This document shows, in pieces, positions 1 to 7,421 of a DNA stretch of 64,000 bases. Numbering within the stretch: the first letter of the stretch is position 1; every line of letters begins with the position of its first letter. A program made the translations under genes and the position numbers. The notes under the pieces were generated by a model, which did not search any database, was not told where the DNA came from, and saw nothing but the letters and a program-made list of their open reading frames with translations. The DNA is from Chloroflexota bacterium (GTDB lineage Bacteria; Chloroflexota; Anaerolineae; Aggregatilineales; Phototrophicaceae): assembly GCA_026709625.1 (NCBI GenBank), contig JAPOSR010000051.1, positions 36,995 to 100,994 on the forward strand, in the 5' to 3' direction.

Positions 1-1
1 A

Positions 2-214
2 AAGCATAGCATTCTGTTGATCCGCCGTCGATGCGAAGTAAAGCTCCAAGATGCGATAGGCATCGGGCTTGCCCAGCGGACTGCCGGTGATGTGCGCGAC
101 TTGTCGGCGCTGGATATGTGGCATGCGCTCGACCAAACCCAAGAAGTCTTGATACACATGTTCGAAGGCTTCGGCATCTTCGGGATGTCGAAACACAATG
201 ATGAATTTGACCAT
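2..214 (-). CDS. EthD-like small protein (3' end cut by window edge)
   Basis: Reading leftward from the ATG at 214, an open frame runs to the window edge and gives 71 residues beginning MVKFIIVFRHPEDAEAFEH. The pattern of a short beta strand, then 'HPEDAEAFEHVY..F', then 'GKPDAYRILELYFAS' is typical of the EthD/ferredoxin-like alpha-beta barrel family (usually about 100 aa), so the C-terminus is missing. These are small dimeric proteins, often of unknown substrate, linked to ether or quinone degradation. The gene is divergent from the 882-aa altronate dehydratase-like gene. The family call rests on pattern recognition of a short fragment. Confidence 0.7.
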   Translation of the reverse strand, partial: MVKFIIVFRHPEDAEAFEHVYQDFLGLVERMPHIQRRQVAHITGSPLGKPDAYRILELYFASTADQQNAML

Positions 215-429
215 GTCGCGCTCGTTGGCTGGACTCTTCGATCACGACAATTTCTACCACAAAGGCATAAAGTACACAAAGCCCACAACGACTCAGCTGC
301 TGGAGTCGCTGGAGCCTGCCTTGGCAAGCGCTCGCTATGCCTCTGTAGTGAATTATTCTTTCACGGCTTACTCAGTGAACCGTCTGTGGTTACAATCATC
401 TGCGACGCCAGACAGCAAAAGGCAAGCCC

Positions 430-3078
430 ATGCCCCAGCTTCATGAACTCGCGCGCCTGCCCGACCCCGCCGACAACTGCGCCATCGCCATCCGCGACCT
501 GCCGGCTGGAACGACTGTCGCGCACGCAGGCGGCCGATTCGCACTGAGCCACACCATCCTCGAGGGGCATCGCTTTGCCATTCACCCCATTTTGCGCGGC
601 GCGGCATTAACTTCATGGCGGCAGCCCTTTGGCATCGCCAGCAGCGACATCCAGCCCGGCGATTATGTCATCAACGCTGGCGCGCAGCTGGAGTTGTCGC
701 GGCGCGGTCTGGATTTCGCGCTGCCCGCCCAGCCCAACTTCGACAACTTGATCACGCCCTACACCTTCGATGAAAGCCGCTTTACACCCGCGCAGCCACT
801 GCCCCTCCACAGCCGGCAGCGCGCCTTCCCGGGCTATTTGCGCGGCGGCGGACGCGGCGTAGGCACGCGCAATATGCTCGTCGTGCTGGGCGCTTCGTCC
901 TTGACGGGCAGCTTTGCGCGGGCTGTGGCAAGGCAGTTGGCGAGCCTGGTGGACGACTGCGCCAATATCGATGGCATTGTGCCGGTCGCGCATACCGAAG
1001 GCGGACACAGCGACCCCAACAACCGCGACCTGCTGCTGCGCACACTGGCTGGCTTCATGGTTCATCCCAATGTTGGCGCTGTCTTGGTGATCGACTATGG
1101 CAGCGAAGCGATTACCAATGCTCAACTGCGCGACTACATGCTGGCGAATGCCTATCCTTTGGAGCATGTGCGGCATCATTTCTATTCGCTGAGGCAGAGC
1201 TTTAACGAAAATATCGCTTTCTGCCGAGATCTGCTGCGTGGCTGGCTGCCGCTGGTCGACCAGGACATGCGCAGCCCACAGCCGCTTGGCGCGCTGAAGA
1301 TCGCCCTGCAATGCGGCGGCTCGGACGCATTTTCTGGCATCAGCGGCAATCCGCTGGCGGCTTGGGTGGCGAAGGAAGTCATTCGCTATGGCGGCGCTGC
1401 CAACCTGGCCGAGACAGACGAGCTGATTGGCGCGGAGGCCTATGTCCTGGACAAGGTCGAGCGACTGGAAACAGCCCGCCAATTCCTGCGCAAGATCGCG
1501 CGCTTTAAGGAATGGGTGGGCTGGCACGGGCAGACTGCCGAAGGCAATCCCTCGGGCGGCAACAAATACCGCGGCCTCTACAATATCGCGCTGAAGTCGC
1601 TGGGCGCGGCTGCCAAACGCCATCCTGATGTGCCGCTGCGCGCCGTCATCGACTACAGCCAGCCTATGACCGAAGGCGGCTTTTATTTCATGGACAGCCC
1701 GGGCAACGATCTGGAAAGCGTGGCTGGGCAGGTCGCCAGCGGCTGCAACATGATCTTCTTTGTGACGGGCAACGGATCAATCACCAACTTCCCATTCGTG
1801 CCGACGATTAAGTTTGTCACCACCACGGCGCGTTTCCAACTGCTCAGCCAGGACATGGATGTCAACGCCGGCGCCTACCTGGATGGCGAAGCGCTGGACG
1901 ATCTGGGCGCGCGCACGCTGGATTTAACAGTCGAGATAGCCAGCGGAACACCGTCCGTCGGCGAACGCGCCGGGCATCATCAGGTGCAGATCTGGCGCGA
2001 CTGGCAGCAGACCCGCCCCGCCAATGTCGCGGTCCTGGAGTGCCGGTCCTACACGAGCCAGCCCATCGCCATTCTCCCATCCGACAATCCGCCGCGCATA
2101 GAGATCCCCGTCTATGCGACCAAGCGCGGCGCAACCAGCGAGTTGGTGGGCATGATCTTGCCGACCAGTCTGTGCTCGGGACAGATCGCGCGTATGGCAG
2201 CCGAGAGACTGAATGCGCTGGATATTGGGCGTGGCGCTGGCTTGTCGCGTTTTGTCGCGCTGGTGCATACCGAAGGCTGTGGCGGCAGCGTCGTGCCCGA
2301 ATACATCGATATGCAGCTGGGTTATTTGCAGCATCCGAAGCTGCGCCACACGCTGCTGCTGGAGCACGGCTGCGAAATCACGCATAACAGCTACTTTCGC
2401 AGCCTGCTGGCGGAACGCGGCTTGGAGCCGGCCGATTTTGGCTGGGCCAGCATCCAGATGGACGGCGGCATCCAGGCGGTGATGGCGCGCATCGAGAATT
2501 TCTTCCGCGCGCGGCTGAACGGTGACGAACCGCCACCACGCGCAGTCGCCGGGCTGGAAGCCATGCGCATCGGCTTGGTGACGCAGGGCCATGTCCCCGA
2601 GTCCAGCGCGCGGGCGCTTGCGGAGCTTTGCAGACAGATCGTAACCGGCGGCGGCACGGTCGTCGCCTCGGACAAAGACGCTGTTTTCGCGGGAGAGTTT
2701 GGCGCCAGGCTGGGTTTGTCGGGGGTTCCGTTGGCGAGCCTGGCTTATGGCGGGCTGCCGAAGCGGCCTGGCTTTCACATCATGGCGAATCCACGCCGAC
2801 ACTGGGCAGAGACGCTGGCTGGTTTGGGCGCGAGCGGCATCGAATTGATCCTGGCTCATGTCGATGGCTTGCCGCTGGCTGGTCATCCGCTGCTGCCGGT
2901 GCTGCAAGTGGGCGCGGGCGGCACAGCGGACGAGCTGGACTCGGCAGCGGCTGACGATGTCGGATCTCTGCTGGCTTTGCTGGTGGCTGCGCTAAGCGGC
3001 GACTACATCCCGCGCCATCGCATCATAGGGCTGGATGACTTCCAGGTCACGCGGGGTTTGGTCGGCGTGTCCTTCTGA
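430..3078 (+). CDS. UxaA-family (altronate dehydratase-like) hydrolase, extended two-module form
   Basis: 882 residues. An N-terminal SAF domain (about 15-90) is followed by the UxaA core: 'GYLRGGGRGVGTRN' near 135-148, then 'LQCGGSDAFSGISGNP', 'NPSGGNKYRG' and 'FFVTGNGSITNFPFVPTIKF' ending near 500, a complete UxaA/GarD unit. Such enzymes dehydrate sugar acids such as D-altronate to 2-keto-3-deoxy acids using Fe/Mn. Normal length is about 500. Here a second copy of the central module follows (about 560-700) with 'HTEGCGG' at 613-619 and 'EHGCE' at 645-649. The first copy has lost both cysteines ('HTEGGH' 188-193, 'DYGSE' 222-226). Residues 700-882 are an unrecognised alpha/beta tail. The family is clear; the substrate is not. 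Confidence 0.85.
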   Translation: MPQLHELARLPDPADNCAIAIRDLPAGTTVAHAGGRFALSHTILEGHRFAIHPILRGAALTSWRQPFGIASSDIQPGDYVINAGAQLELSRRGLDFALPAQPNFDNLITPYTFDESRFTPAQPLPLHSRQRAFPGYLRGGGRGVGTRNMLVVLGASSLTGSFARAVARQLASLVDDCANIDGIVPVAHTEGGHSDPNNRDLLLRTLAGFMVHPNVGAVLVIDYGSEAITNAQLRDYMLANAYPLEHVRHHFYSLRQSFNENIAFCRDLLRGWLPLVDQDMRSPQPLGALKIALQCGGSDAFSGISGNPLAAWVAKEVIRYGGAANLAETDELIGAEAYVLDKVERLETARQFLRKIARFKEWVGWHGQTAEGNPSGGNKYRGLYNIALKSLGAAAKRHPDVPLRAVIDYSQPMTEGGFYFMDSPGNDLESVAGQVASGCNMIFFVTGNGSITNFPFVPTIKFVTTTARFQLLSQDMDVNAGAYLDGEALDDLGARTLDLTVEIASGTPSVGERAGHHQVQIWRDWQQTRPANVAVLECRSYTSQPIAILPSDNPPRIEIPVYATKRGATSELVGMILPTSLCSGQIARMAAERLNALDIGRGAGLSRFVALVHTEGCGGSVVPEYIDMQLGYLQHPKLRHTLLLEHGCEITHNSYFRSLLAERGLEPADFGWASIQMDGGIQAVMARIENFFRARLNGDEPPPRAVAGLEAMRIGLVTQGHVPESSARALAELCRQIVTGGGTVVASDKDAVFAGEFGARLGLSGVPLASLAYGGLPKRPGFHIMANPRRHWAETLAGLGASGIELILAHVDGLPLAGHPLLPVLQVGAGGTADELDSAAADDVGSLLALLVAALSGDYIPRHRIIGLDDFQVTRGLVGVSF

Positions 3079-3082
3079 GGCG

Positions 3083-3634
3083 CTAGCCGCGCCGCAGCGA
3101 CAGCCCGCGCCAATAGGCGACGATGCGCTCAATCAGGACGGCTTCTGTGATGATGGTGGCGTCAAACTCGGTGATGTCGGGCAGTTCGCGGATTTGCCAT
3201 TCGCGTTTCAAGTCGCCCAAGGCGCGGGCGCGCTCGCCTGGGTCATGATAGCGCGCGCCAAGCGTCAGGTGCATGCGCCGCAAGATCGAATCCAGCGATG
3301 CCACCAGGCAGACGATGACCCCATTGCGCCGCAGCTCGGGCACAGCGCCGCTGTTGAGCAGGGTGCTGCCAGCCACGCGGATTACTGCCCGGCGATGCAG
3401 AACGACCTGGCTCATGACCTGCGTTTCCAAAGCCTTGACGCGCCGCTCGCCATACAATGCGCGGATGTTGCTGATGGTGTCGCCAGCCAGCGCCTCGACT
3501 TCGCGCTCGACATCAACCATCGCAAGCCCCAGCCGGCGCGCCAGCTCCCGGGCGATGCGCGGACGATTCGGCTCGACATAGCCAGTTAGGATTAGGCTGA
3601 GGTCGCGGTGCAGCCCAGGATCAGCCTGTGCCAT
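3083..3634 (-). CDS. Shikimate-kinase-like protein with degenerate P-loop
   Basis: 183 residues from the ATG at 3634, which overlaps the end of the HAD gene by 14 bp. The fold signature of shikimate/gluconate kinases is visible: an initial strand 'LILTGYVEPNRPRIARELARRLG', then 'MVDVEREVE', 'AGSTLLNSG...ELRRNGVIVCLVAS', 'ARYHDPGERARA' and 'DATIITE'. The Walker A consensus GxxGxGKS/T is replaced by G-Y-V-E-P-N-R-P-R, so the usual phosphate-binding Lys and Ser/Thr are absent. It may be a pseudokinase or bind a different ligand. It is the last gene of a three-gene minus-strand operon. A longer frame upstream of the chosen start lies inside the HAD gene and was not used. Confidence 0.7.
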   Translation of the reverse strand: MAQADPGLHRDLSLILTGYVEPNRPRIARELARRLGLAMVDVEREVEALAGDTISNIRALYGERRVKALETQVMSQVVLHRRAVIRVAGSTLLNSGAVPELRRNGVIVCLVASLDSILRRMHLTLGARYHDPGERARALGDLKREWQIRELPDITEFDATIITEAVLIERIVAYWRGLSLRRG

Positions 3635-4391
3635 TGCGCCAGCCCGGATACCAGGCATCCAAGATCGCGGGCAGGTCGCGCAGTGTGTGCAGTCGCGCCC
3701 ATTTGTCTTCGATGAGCAGGCCAGGCTCGCTGTTGTCGCGGTGCACAGCGCGCATGCCCACGCCCAAAGCGCCTTCGATATCGGCTGTCCAGCGGTCACC
3801 CACGAAGACAGTTTCGCGCGCTGATGCGCCCAGTTTCGCCAATGCGCATTCAAATATGTGCGGATGCGGCTTGAGGCGGCTCGTTTCTACCGCCGCAATG
3901 CGACAATCTGGAAAGTAATCCAGCAGTCCGTGCTGCTTAAGCTCGGCATCGCGCATGGACATGGGCTGCGAGGCATTGGTCACGATGCCCAGTCGCAAGC
4001 CCGCTGCTGTCAAGATATCCAGCGCTGGCGGCACATCGGGGAAGACGCGGCAGCCATCAACGCCTTGCCAAGCATAGGCTTCAATCAGCTCGGCTTCGTC
4101 AATATCGCCGCAATCGATTCCGACTGCCGCCAAGGCGTCGACAAGAATCTGCGGCATGTGCGGCGCGACCAGCGTATTGTCCGCCTCTTGCCAAGCCGCG
4201 CGGTGCCGGCTGGAAAAAACAGCGCCCAGCTTATCGAGGTCGATGTGGCTGGCGATGCCTTCATCCTGCAGCCAGCTGGCCACATTGGACAGGTAATGGC
4301 GGTCAATCTGGCTCCAGCTGGCTTGTACGCCTCGCCAATCGATCAACGTATCGTCCATATCAAAAAGCGCGGCGCGAAGCATGGCTGCCAT
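3621..4391 (-). CDS. HAD-family hydrolase (phosphatase)
   Basis: 256 residues. It has the HAD motifs in order: I 'FDMDDTLIDW' (nucleophile Asp and acid/base Asp), II 'IVTNAS', III Lys in 'RLKPHPHIF', IV 'VGDRWTADIEGA'. The C1-type cap between motifs I and II resembles YjjG/phosphoglycolate-like phosphatases. These are cytosolic Mg-dependent phosphomonoesterases; the substrate cannot be read from the sequence. The start at 4391 lies 5 bases after the stop of the upstream epimerase gene, and the 3' end overlaps the kinase-like gene, so the three are probably co-transcribed. Confidence 0.88.
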   Translation of the reverse strand: MAAMLRAALFDMDDTLIDWRGVQASWSQIDRHYLSNVASWLQDEGIASHIDLDKLGAVFSSRHRAAWQEADNTLVAPHMPQILVDALAAVGIDCGDIDEAELIEAYAWQGVDGCRVFPDVPPALDILTAAGLRLGIVTNASQPMSMRDAELKQHGLLDYFPDCRIAAVETSRLKPHPHIFECALAKLGASARETVFVGDRWTADIEGALGVGMRAVHRDNSEPGLLIEDKWARLHTLRDLPAILDAWYPGWRNGTG

Positions 4392-4396
4392 TGCTG

Positions 4397-5575
4397 TCAG
4401 CCCCCGGCGCGTTTGGCGGCGCGTTTGGCGCGGCGTTCCAATGCCTTGCGGCGCCGTTCTTCGCGTTTGGCTTCATCTTCGTTCCAGGGGGTGGGCCCGT
4501 CCGATGGCGGCGGTGGCGCGGCGGCTTTGACTGGCTCGGGCTGCGCTGCGGCAACCGCCTCTTGGACAGGCGCGGCGGCTGCGACTACGGGCGGCGGCGG
4601 CAACCCAGCCCCGCTTTCGCGCTTGGCGATGGCTTCGGCGGCTTCGTCAGCATAGATTTCATAATAATCCGCAGCGCGCACAGCATCATTCAAGCGCCAG
4701 GTCAATGTCGTGGCTTCCAAGCCGCTCTCGATAGTCGCATGGCGCGGCGACCAGCCGACTGCCTCGCGCAGGTCGCGGCTGTCCAGCAGGTTTTCCTTTG
4801 CCAGCAATCGCTCGCGGGCGCTCGGCTGGCGCAGCCTAGAGAAAAAGCCCGGCTTGGCGAAACGCGGCGCGCCCAAACCCAGCGCCTGCGCCATCGCAAT
4901 GGCAAAGTTGTCTGGCGTGCGCGGCGAATCATCGGCGGCTGTCAAAATGGCCATGCCATCGTCCGGCATCTCGCTGGTCAAGAGCCTCAGCATCGCCGCG
5001 GCCAGGTCATCTTCGTGAATCCAACTGGCTGGTTTGCCACCCGAAGGAGGAGTCGCCGAGCGTTTGATCATGGCTGCCAGCGCGGTCGTGGCGCAGCTGT
5101 TGCCGCCATAGACATACCCCGCCCGCAAGATGAAGCCGCGCAGGCCGCTCGCTTGCAAAGCCGATTCGGCTGTTTGCAGGCGCTCGCCTGGCTGCCCGGC
5201 GCTGAGAGCGACCAGCCGCTTGAGGCCATGCTCTTGCGCGGCCTGCGCGACTGCCTGCGTCTCAGCGAGGATGCGCGCGCCTGCGTCAGCATAGTCGACA
5301 TCCATTTGCGGAACACCCAATATCGCCTGCGCAGACGCATGCAAAATCGCGTCTGCCTCCACAACGCGCAGGATGCTGCTGATTTCGCTGGCGCGCCGCA
5401 AATCTGGGAAAACTGGCAGCGCCCCCAACTGCCGAATAGCCAACGCGCCCGCAGCATCGCTGGCGGTGGCTGTCGTGCGATAGCCCTTTGCCTGCAAGGC
5501 TTTGACGGCTGCCAAACCCGCGCCGCTGTCGCCGCCGGTTACCAAGACGCTCATTCTATCTGTCTGTTCCGCCAT
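4397..5575 (-). CDS. NAD(P)-binding epimerase/SDR-like protein with Pro/Ala linker and basic tail
   Basis: 392 residues from the ATG at 5575 (an internal ATG at 5554 directly precedes the Rossmann motif and is an alternative). 'MSVLVTGGDSGAGLAAVKAL' is an extended-SDR nucleotide-binding start. 'LRGFILRAGYVYGG' and 'WIHEDDLAAAMLRLL' match the C-terminal part of NAD-dependent epimerases. The classical catalytic YxxxK is not evident, so it may be an atypical, non-epimerising member. The last ~90 residues are a Pro/Ala-rich linker followed by a highly basic tail (EAKREERRRKALERRAKR...), unusual for SDRs and possibly nucleic-acid or membrane binding. First gene of the minus operon. Confidence 0.75.
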   Translation of the reverse strand: MAEQTDRMSVLVTGGDSGAGLAAVKALQAKGYRTTATASDAAGALAIRQLGALPVFPDLRRASEISSILRVVEADAILHASAQAILGVPQMDVDYADAGARILAETQAVAQAAQEHGLKRLVALSAGQPGERLQTAESALQASGLRGFILRAGYVYGGNSCATTALAAMIKRSATPPSGGKPASWIHEDDLAAAMLRLLTSEMPDDGMAILTAADDSPRTPDNFAIAMAQALGLGAPRFAKPGFFSRLRQPSARERLLAKENLLDSRDLREAVGWSPRHATIESGLEATTLTWRLNDAVRAADYYEIYADEAAEAIAKRESGAGLPPPPVVAAAAPVQEAVAAAQPEPVKAAAPPPPSDGPTPWNEDEAKREERRRKALERRAKRAAKRAGG

Positions 5576-5659
5576 GCTTCGCGCTCTCTTTGCCACTGCC
5601 CTTTTGCCGCCAGTATGCCACATTGGGGCGCGATTCGTCAGGGGCTTTCATTAACTCTA

Positions 5660-5688
5660 TTGACAGCCCGCGCCCGGCTGGCTAGACT
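5660..5688 (+). promoter_or_regulatory. Sigma-70-type promoter of tRNA-Ala
   Basis: TTGACA at 5660-5665 and TAGACT at 5683-5688 are separated by exactly 17 bases, and the tRNA begins 22 bases after the -10. Confidence 0.75.
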
Positions 5689-5709
5689 AGGCGCTGCCTT
5701 GTGTGTTCG

Positions 5710-5783
5710 GGGGCCTGTAGCTCAGTTGGGAGAGCGCCACAATGGCATTGTGGAGGTCAGGGGTTCGAGTCCCCTCAGGTCCA
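5710..5783 (+). tRNA. tRNA-Ala (anticodon GGC)
   Basis: A full cloverleaf can be folded. The acceptor GGGCCTG (5710-5716) pairs with CAGGTCC (5776-5782) and includes the G3:U70 pair that identifies alanine tRNAs. The D-arm is GCTC/GAGC. The anticodon stem CCACA/TGTGG closes loop ATGGCAT with anticodon GGC at 34-36. The T-arm loop is TTCGAGT. Discriminator A is at 5783. CCA is not encoded. Confidence 0.97.
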
Positions 5784-5844
5784 CTTCAGATATTGATGCG
5801 CTCATCAGGCGTGTAGAGGCTTCTTGAAGCAACGCCAAAATCAG

Positions 5845-5932
5845 AGGCGATTGCGGAAGCACAGGGAAAACTTCCCTTACCTCATTCTGGGGGCAGGGGA
5901 GCGTGGTTGCCATATCTACATATTCGCCACGC
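5845..5932 (+). repeat. Dispersed GC-rich repeat, copy 1 (3' half only)
   Basis: Matches the right half of the family seen at 12916, 20235, 42896, 48444 and 53386: 'TTGCGGAAGC', then 'TTCCCTTACCTCATTCTGG', then 'GGTTGCCATATCTACATATT'. The left half and its terminal repeat are absent. It lies between the tRNA and the small gene at 5963, in the same orientation as all other copies. Confidence 0.7.
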
Positions 5933-5962
5933 CGTCTTTTTTTGGAAAGGATCGCCCTGATT

Positions 5963-6127
5963 GTGGCAAAGCACAAGCGCAAACTTTGGGATGAACTGCT
6001 GGAGATGGGCCGGCGGATTGTGAAGGATATTGACGACTTGCTTGACCCGCGAGCGCGCGAGCCGCGCAAACCCGCCCCAGCGCCCGTGCCTATCGGGAAG
6101 CGGAACAGGAAGATCGCCGGCGAATAA
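5963..6127 (+). CDS. Small basic protein, translationally coupled to dipeptidase
   Basis: 54 residues from a GTG at 5963, preceded by GGAAAGGA. The sequence begins MAKHKRKLWDELLEMG and ends in a Pro/Arg/Lys-rich tail (LLDPRAREPRKPAPAPVP...). Its stop TAA overlaps the dipeptidase ATG by one base (TAATG), which suggests translational coupling. No family is recognised. A longer frame starting at 5903 would begin inside the dispersed repeat and is less likely. Confidence 0.55.
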   Translation: MAKHKRKLWDELLEMGRRIVKDIDDLLDPRAREPRKPAPAPVPIGKRNRKIAGE

Positions 6128-7176
6128 TGGCAGAGTTTGCGATTTTTGACGGCCACAACGATACGCTTCTGCGCTTTTATCAGAACGAAGATAGCCGCTG
6201 CGGCGACTTTCTGAGCGGCTTGGAAGGCGGTCATATTGACCTGCCGCGCGCGCGACAGGGTGGCTTGGCAGGTGGATTTTTCGCTGTCTGGGTGCCCAAC
6301 CGGGACGACCGTATCGACCCGAGCAGCATGCCCGACACCAGCAAGCCCTACGCGCCGCCGGCTGTTGACCATGATTATGCCCTCGCTGTGGCGCAGCGTA
6401 TGACCGCCGACCTGTTTCGCATCGAGGCTGCTGCAAAAGGCCAGGTCAAGGTCGTGCGCAGCGCGAACGAATTGCAGACCTGCATTGAAAAGGGCGTCTT
6501 CGCAGCCATCTTGCACATCGAAGGCGCGGAAGCCATCGACGAAGACCTCAATGCGCTGGAAGTGTTTTACCAGGCGGGACTGCGCTCGCTGGGAATCGTC
6601 TGGAGCCGCCCAACCATCTTTGCGCATGGAGTGCCCATCGCCTTTCCATCCTCGCCTGATATCGGCGCCGGGCTGACCGAAGCTGGCGCGCGCCTGGTCA
6701 AACGGTGCAACCAGTTGGGTGTTTTGATCGACCTGTCGCACATGAACGAAGCCGGCTTTTGGGATGTCGCGGAATTGAGCGATGCGCCGCTGGTCGCTAC
6801 CCATTCCAATGCGCATGCGCTCTGTCCCATTTCACGCAATTTGACCGACAGGCAGTTGGACGCCATCAAGGAGTCGGACGGAATGGTCGGCTTGAACTTC
6901 GCTACGGGCTTCCTCAACGAAGACGGCGCATGGGACAGCGACCGTGGCTTGGATGCCATGGTGCGCCACTTTGATTATCTGGTCGAGCGACTGGGCGAAA
7001 CGCGCGTCGGCTTTGGCTCGGACTTTGATGGCGCGCGCGTGCCCGATGCGGTGGGCGATGCGTCTATGCTGCCCCGCTTGACTGCCGCGCTGCAAGCCGC
7101 CGGCTACGATGACGCCCTGCTGCGCAAACTCGCGCATCAGAACTGGCTGCGCGTGCTGCGCAAAACCTGGAAGTAG
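6127..7176 (+). CDS. Membrane dipeptidase, peptidase family M19
   Basis: 349 residues with the M19 (renal dipeptidase-like) zinc-binding layout: 'DGHNDTLLRFY' at the N-terminus (His and Asp ligands), 'HIEGAEAI' (bridging Glu), 'LIDLSHMN', 'VATHSNAHALCPISRNL', and 'GFGSDFDGA' near the C-terminus. The family hydrolyses dipeptides, including those with D-residues. No signal peptide is visible, so it is probably cytosolic. The ATG overlaps the stop of the upstream 54-aa gene. Confidence 0.92.
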   Translation: MAEFAIFDGHNDTLLRFYQNEDSRCGDFLSGLEGGHIDLPRARQGGLAGGFFAVWVPNRDDRIDPSSMPDTSKPYAPPAVDHDYALAVAQRMTADLFRIEAAAKGQVKVVRSANELQTCIEKGVFAAILHIEGAEAIDEDLNALEVFYQAGLRSLGIVWSRPTIFAHGVPIAFPSSPDIGAGLTEAGARLVKRCNQLGVLIDLSHMNEAGFWDVAELSDAPLVATHSNAHALCPISRNLTDRQLDAIKESDGMVGLNFATGFLNEDGAWDSDRGLDAMVRHFDYLVERLGETRVGFGSDFDGARVPDAVGDASMLPRLTAALQAAGYDDALLRKLAHQNWLRVLRKTWK

Positions 7177-7421
7177 CCATTTACAATGTTCGCCGCGCCG
7201 AGTAGACTGCCGGCAAGCGAATGGGCAGAGGACGCAGTGAGAGTACAATTCCCGGGTTTCGGGGTGACCCGCTCTTTCCTTATCCAGGGCGCATAGGCAG
7301 CCCGCACTTCACGATCCCACACGTATTCCAGCACCTAGCACAGTTCCGACCGCCTCGCCGCAAAGGCTGCGCCGAGACATGATTTGCCGCGCCAATCTTG
7401 ACAGGGAGAAAGACAGACCGC

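Noticed and set aside
4391..5827. 478-aa plus-strand frame across the SDR epimerase gene and the tRNA
   Set aside because: It runs antisense to a recognisable SDR and through a tRNA, with no domain of its own.
7177..7421. Possible T-box riboswitch upstream of leuS
   Set aside because: Neither the conserved T-box sequence nor a terminator/antiterminator pair could be found; the leader shows only short GC-rich stems.
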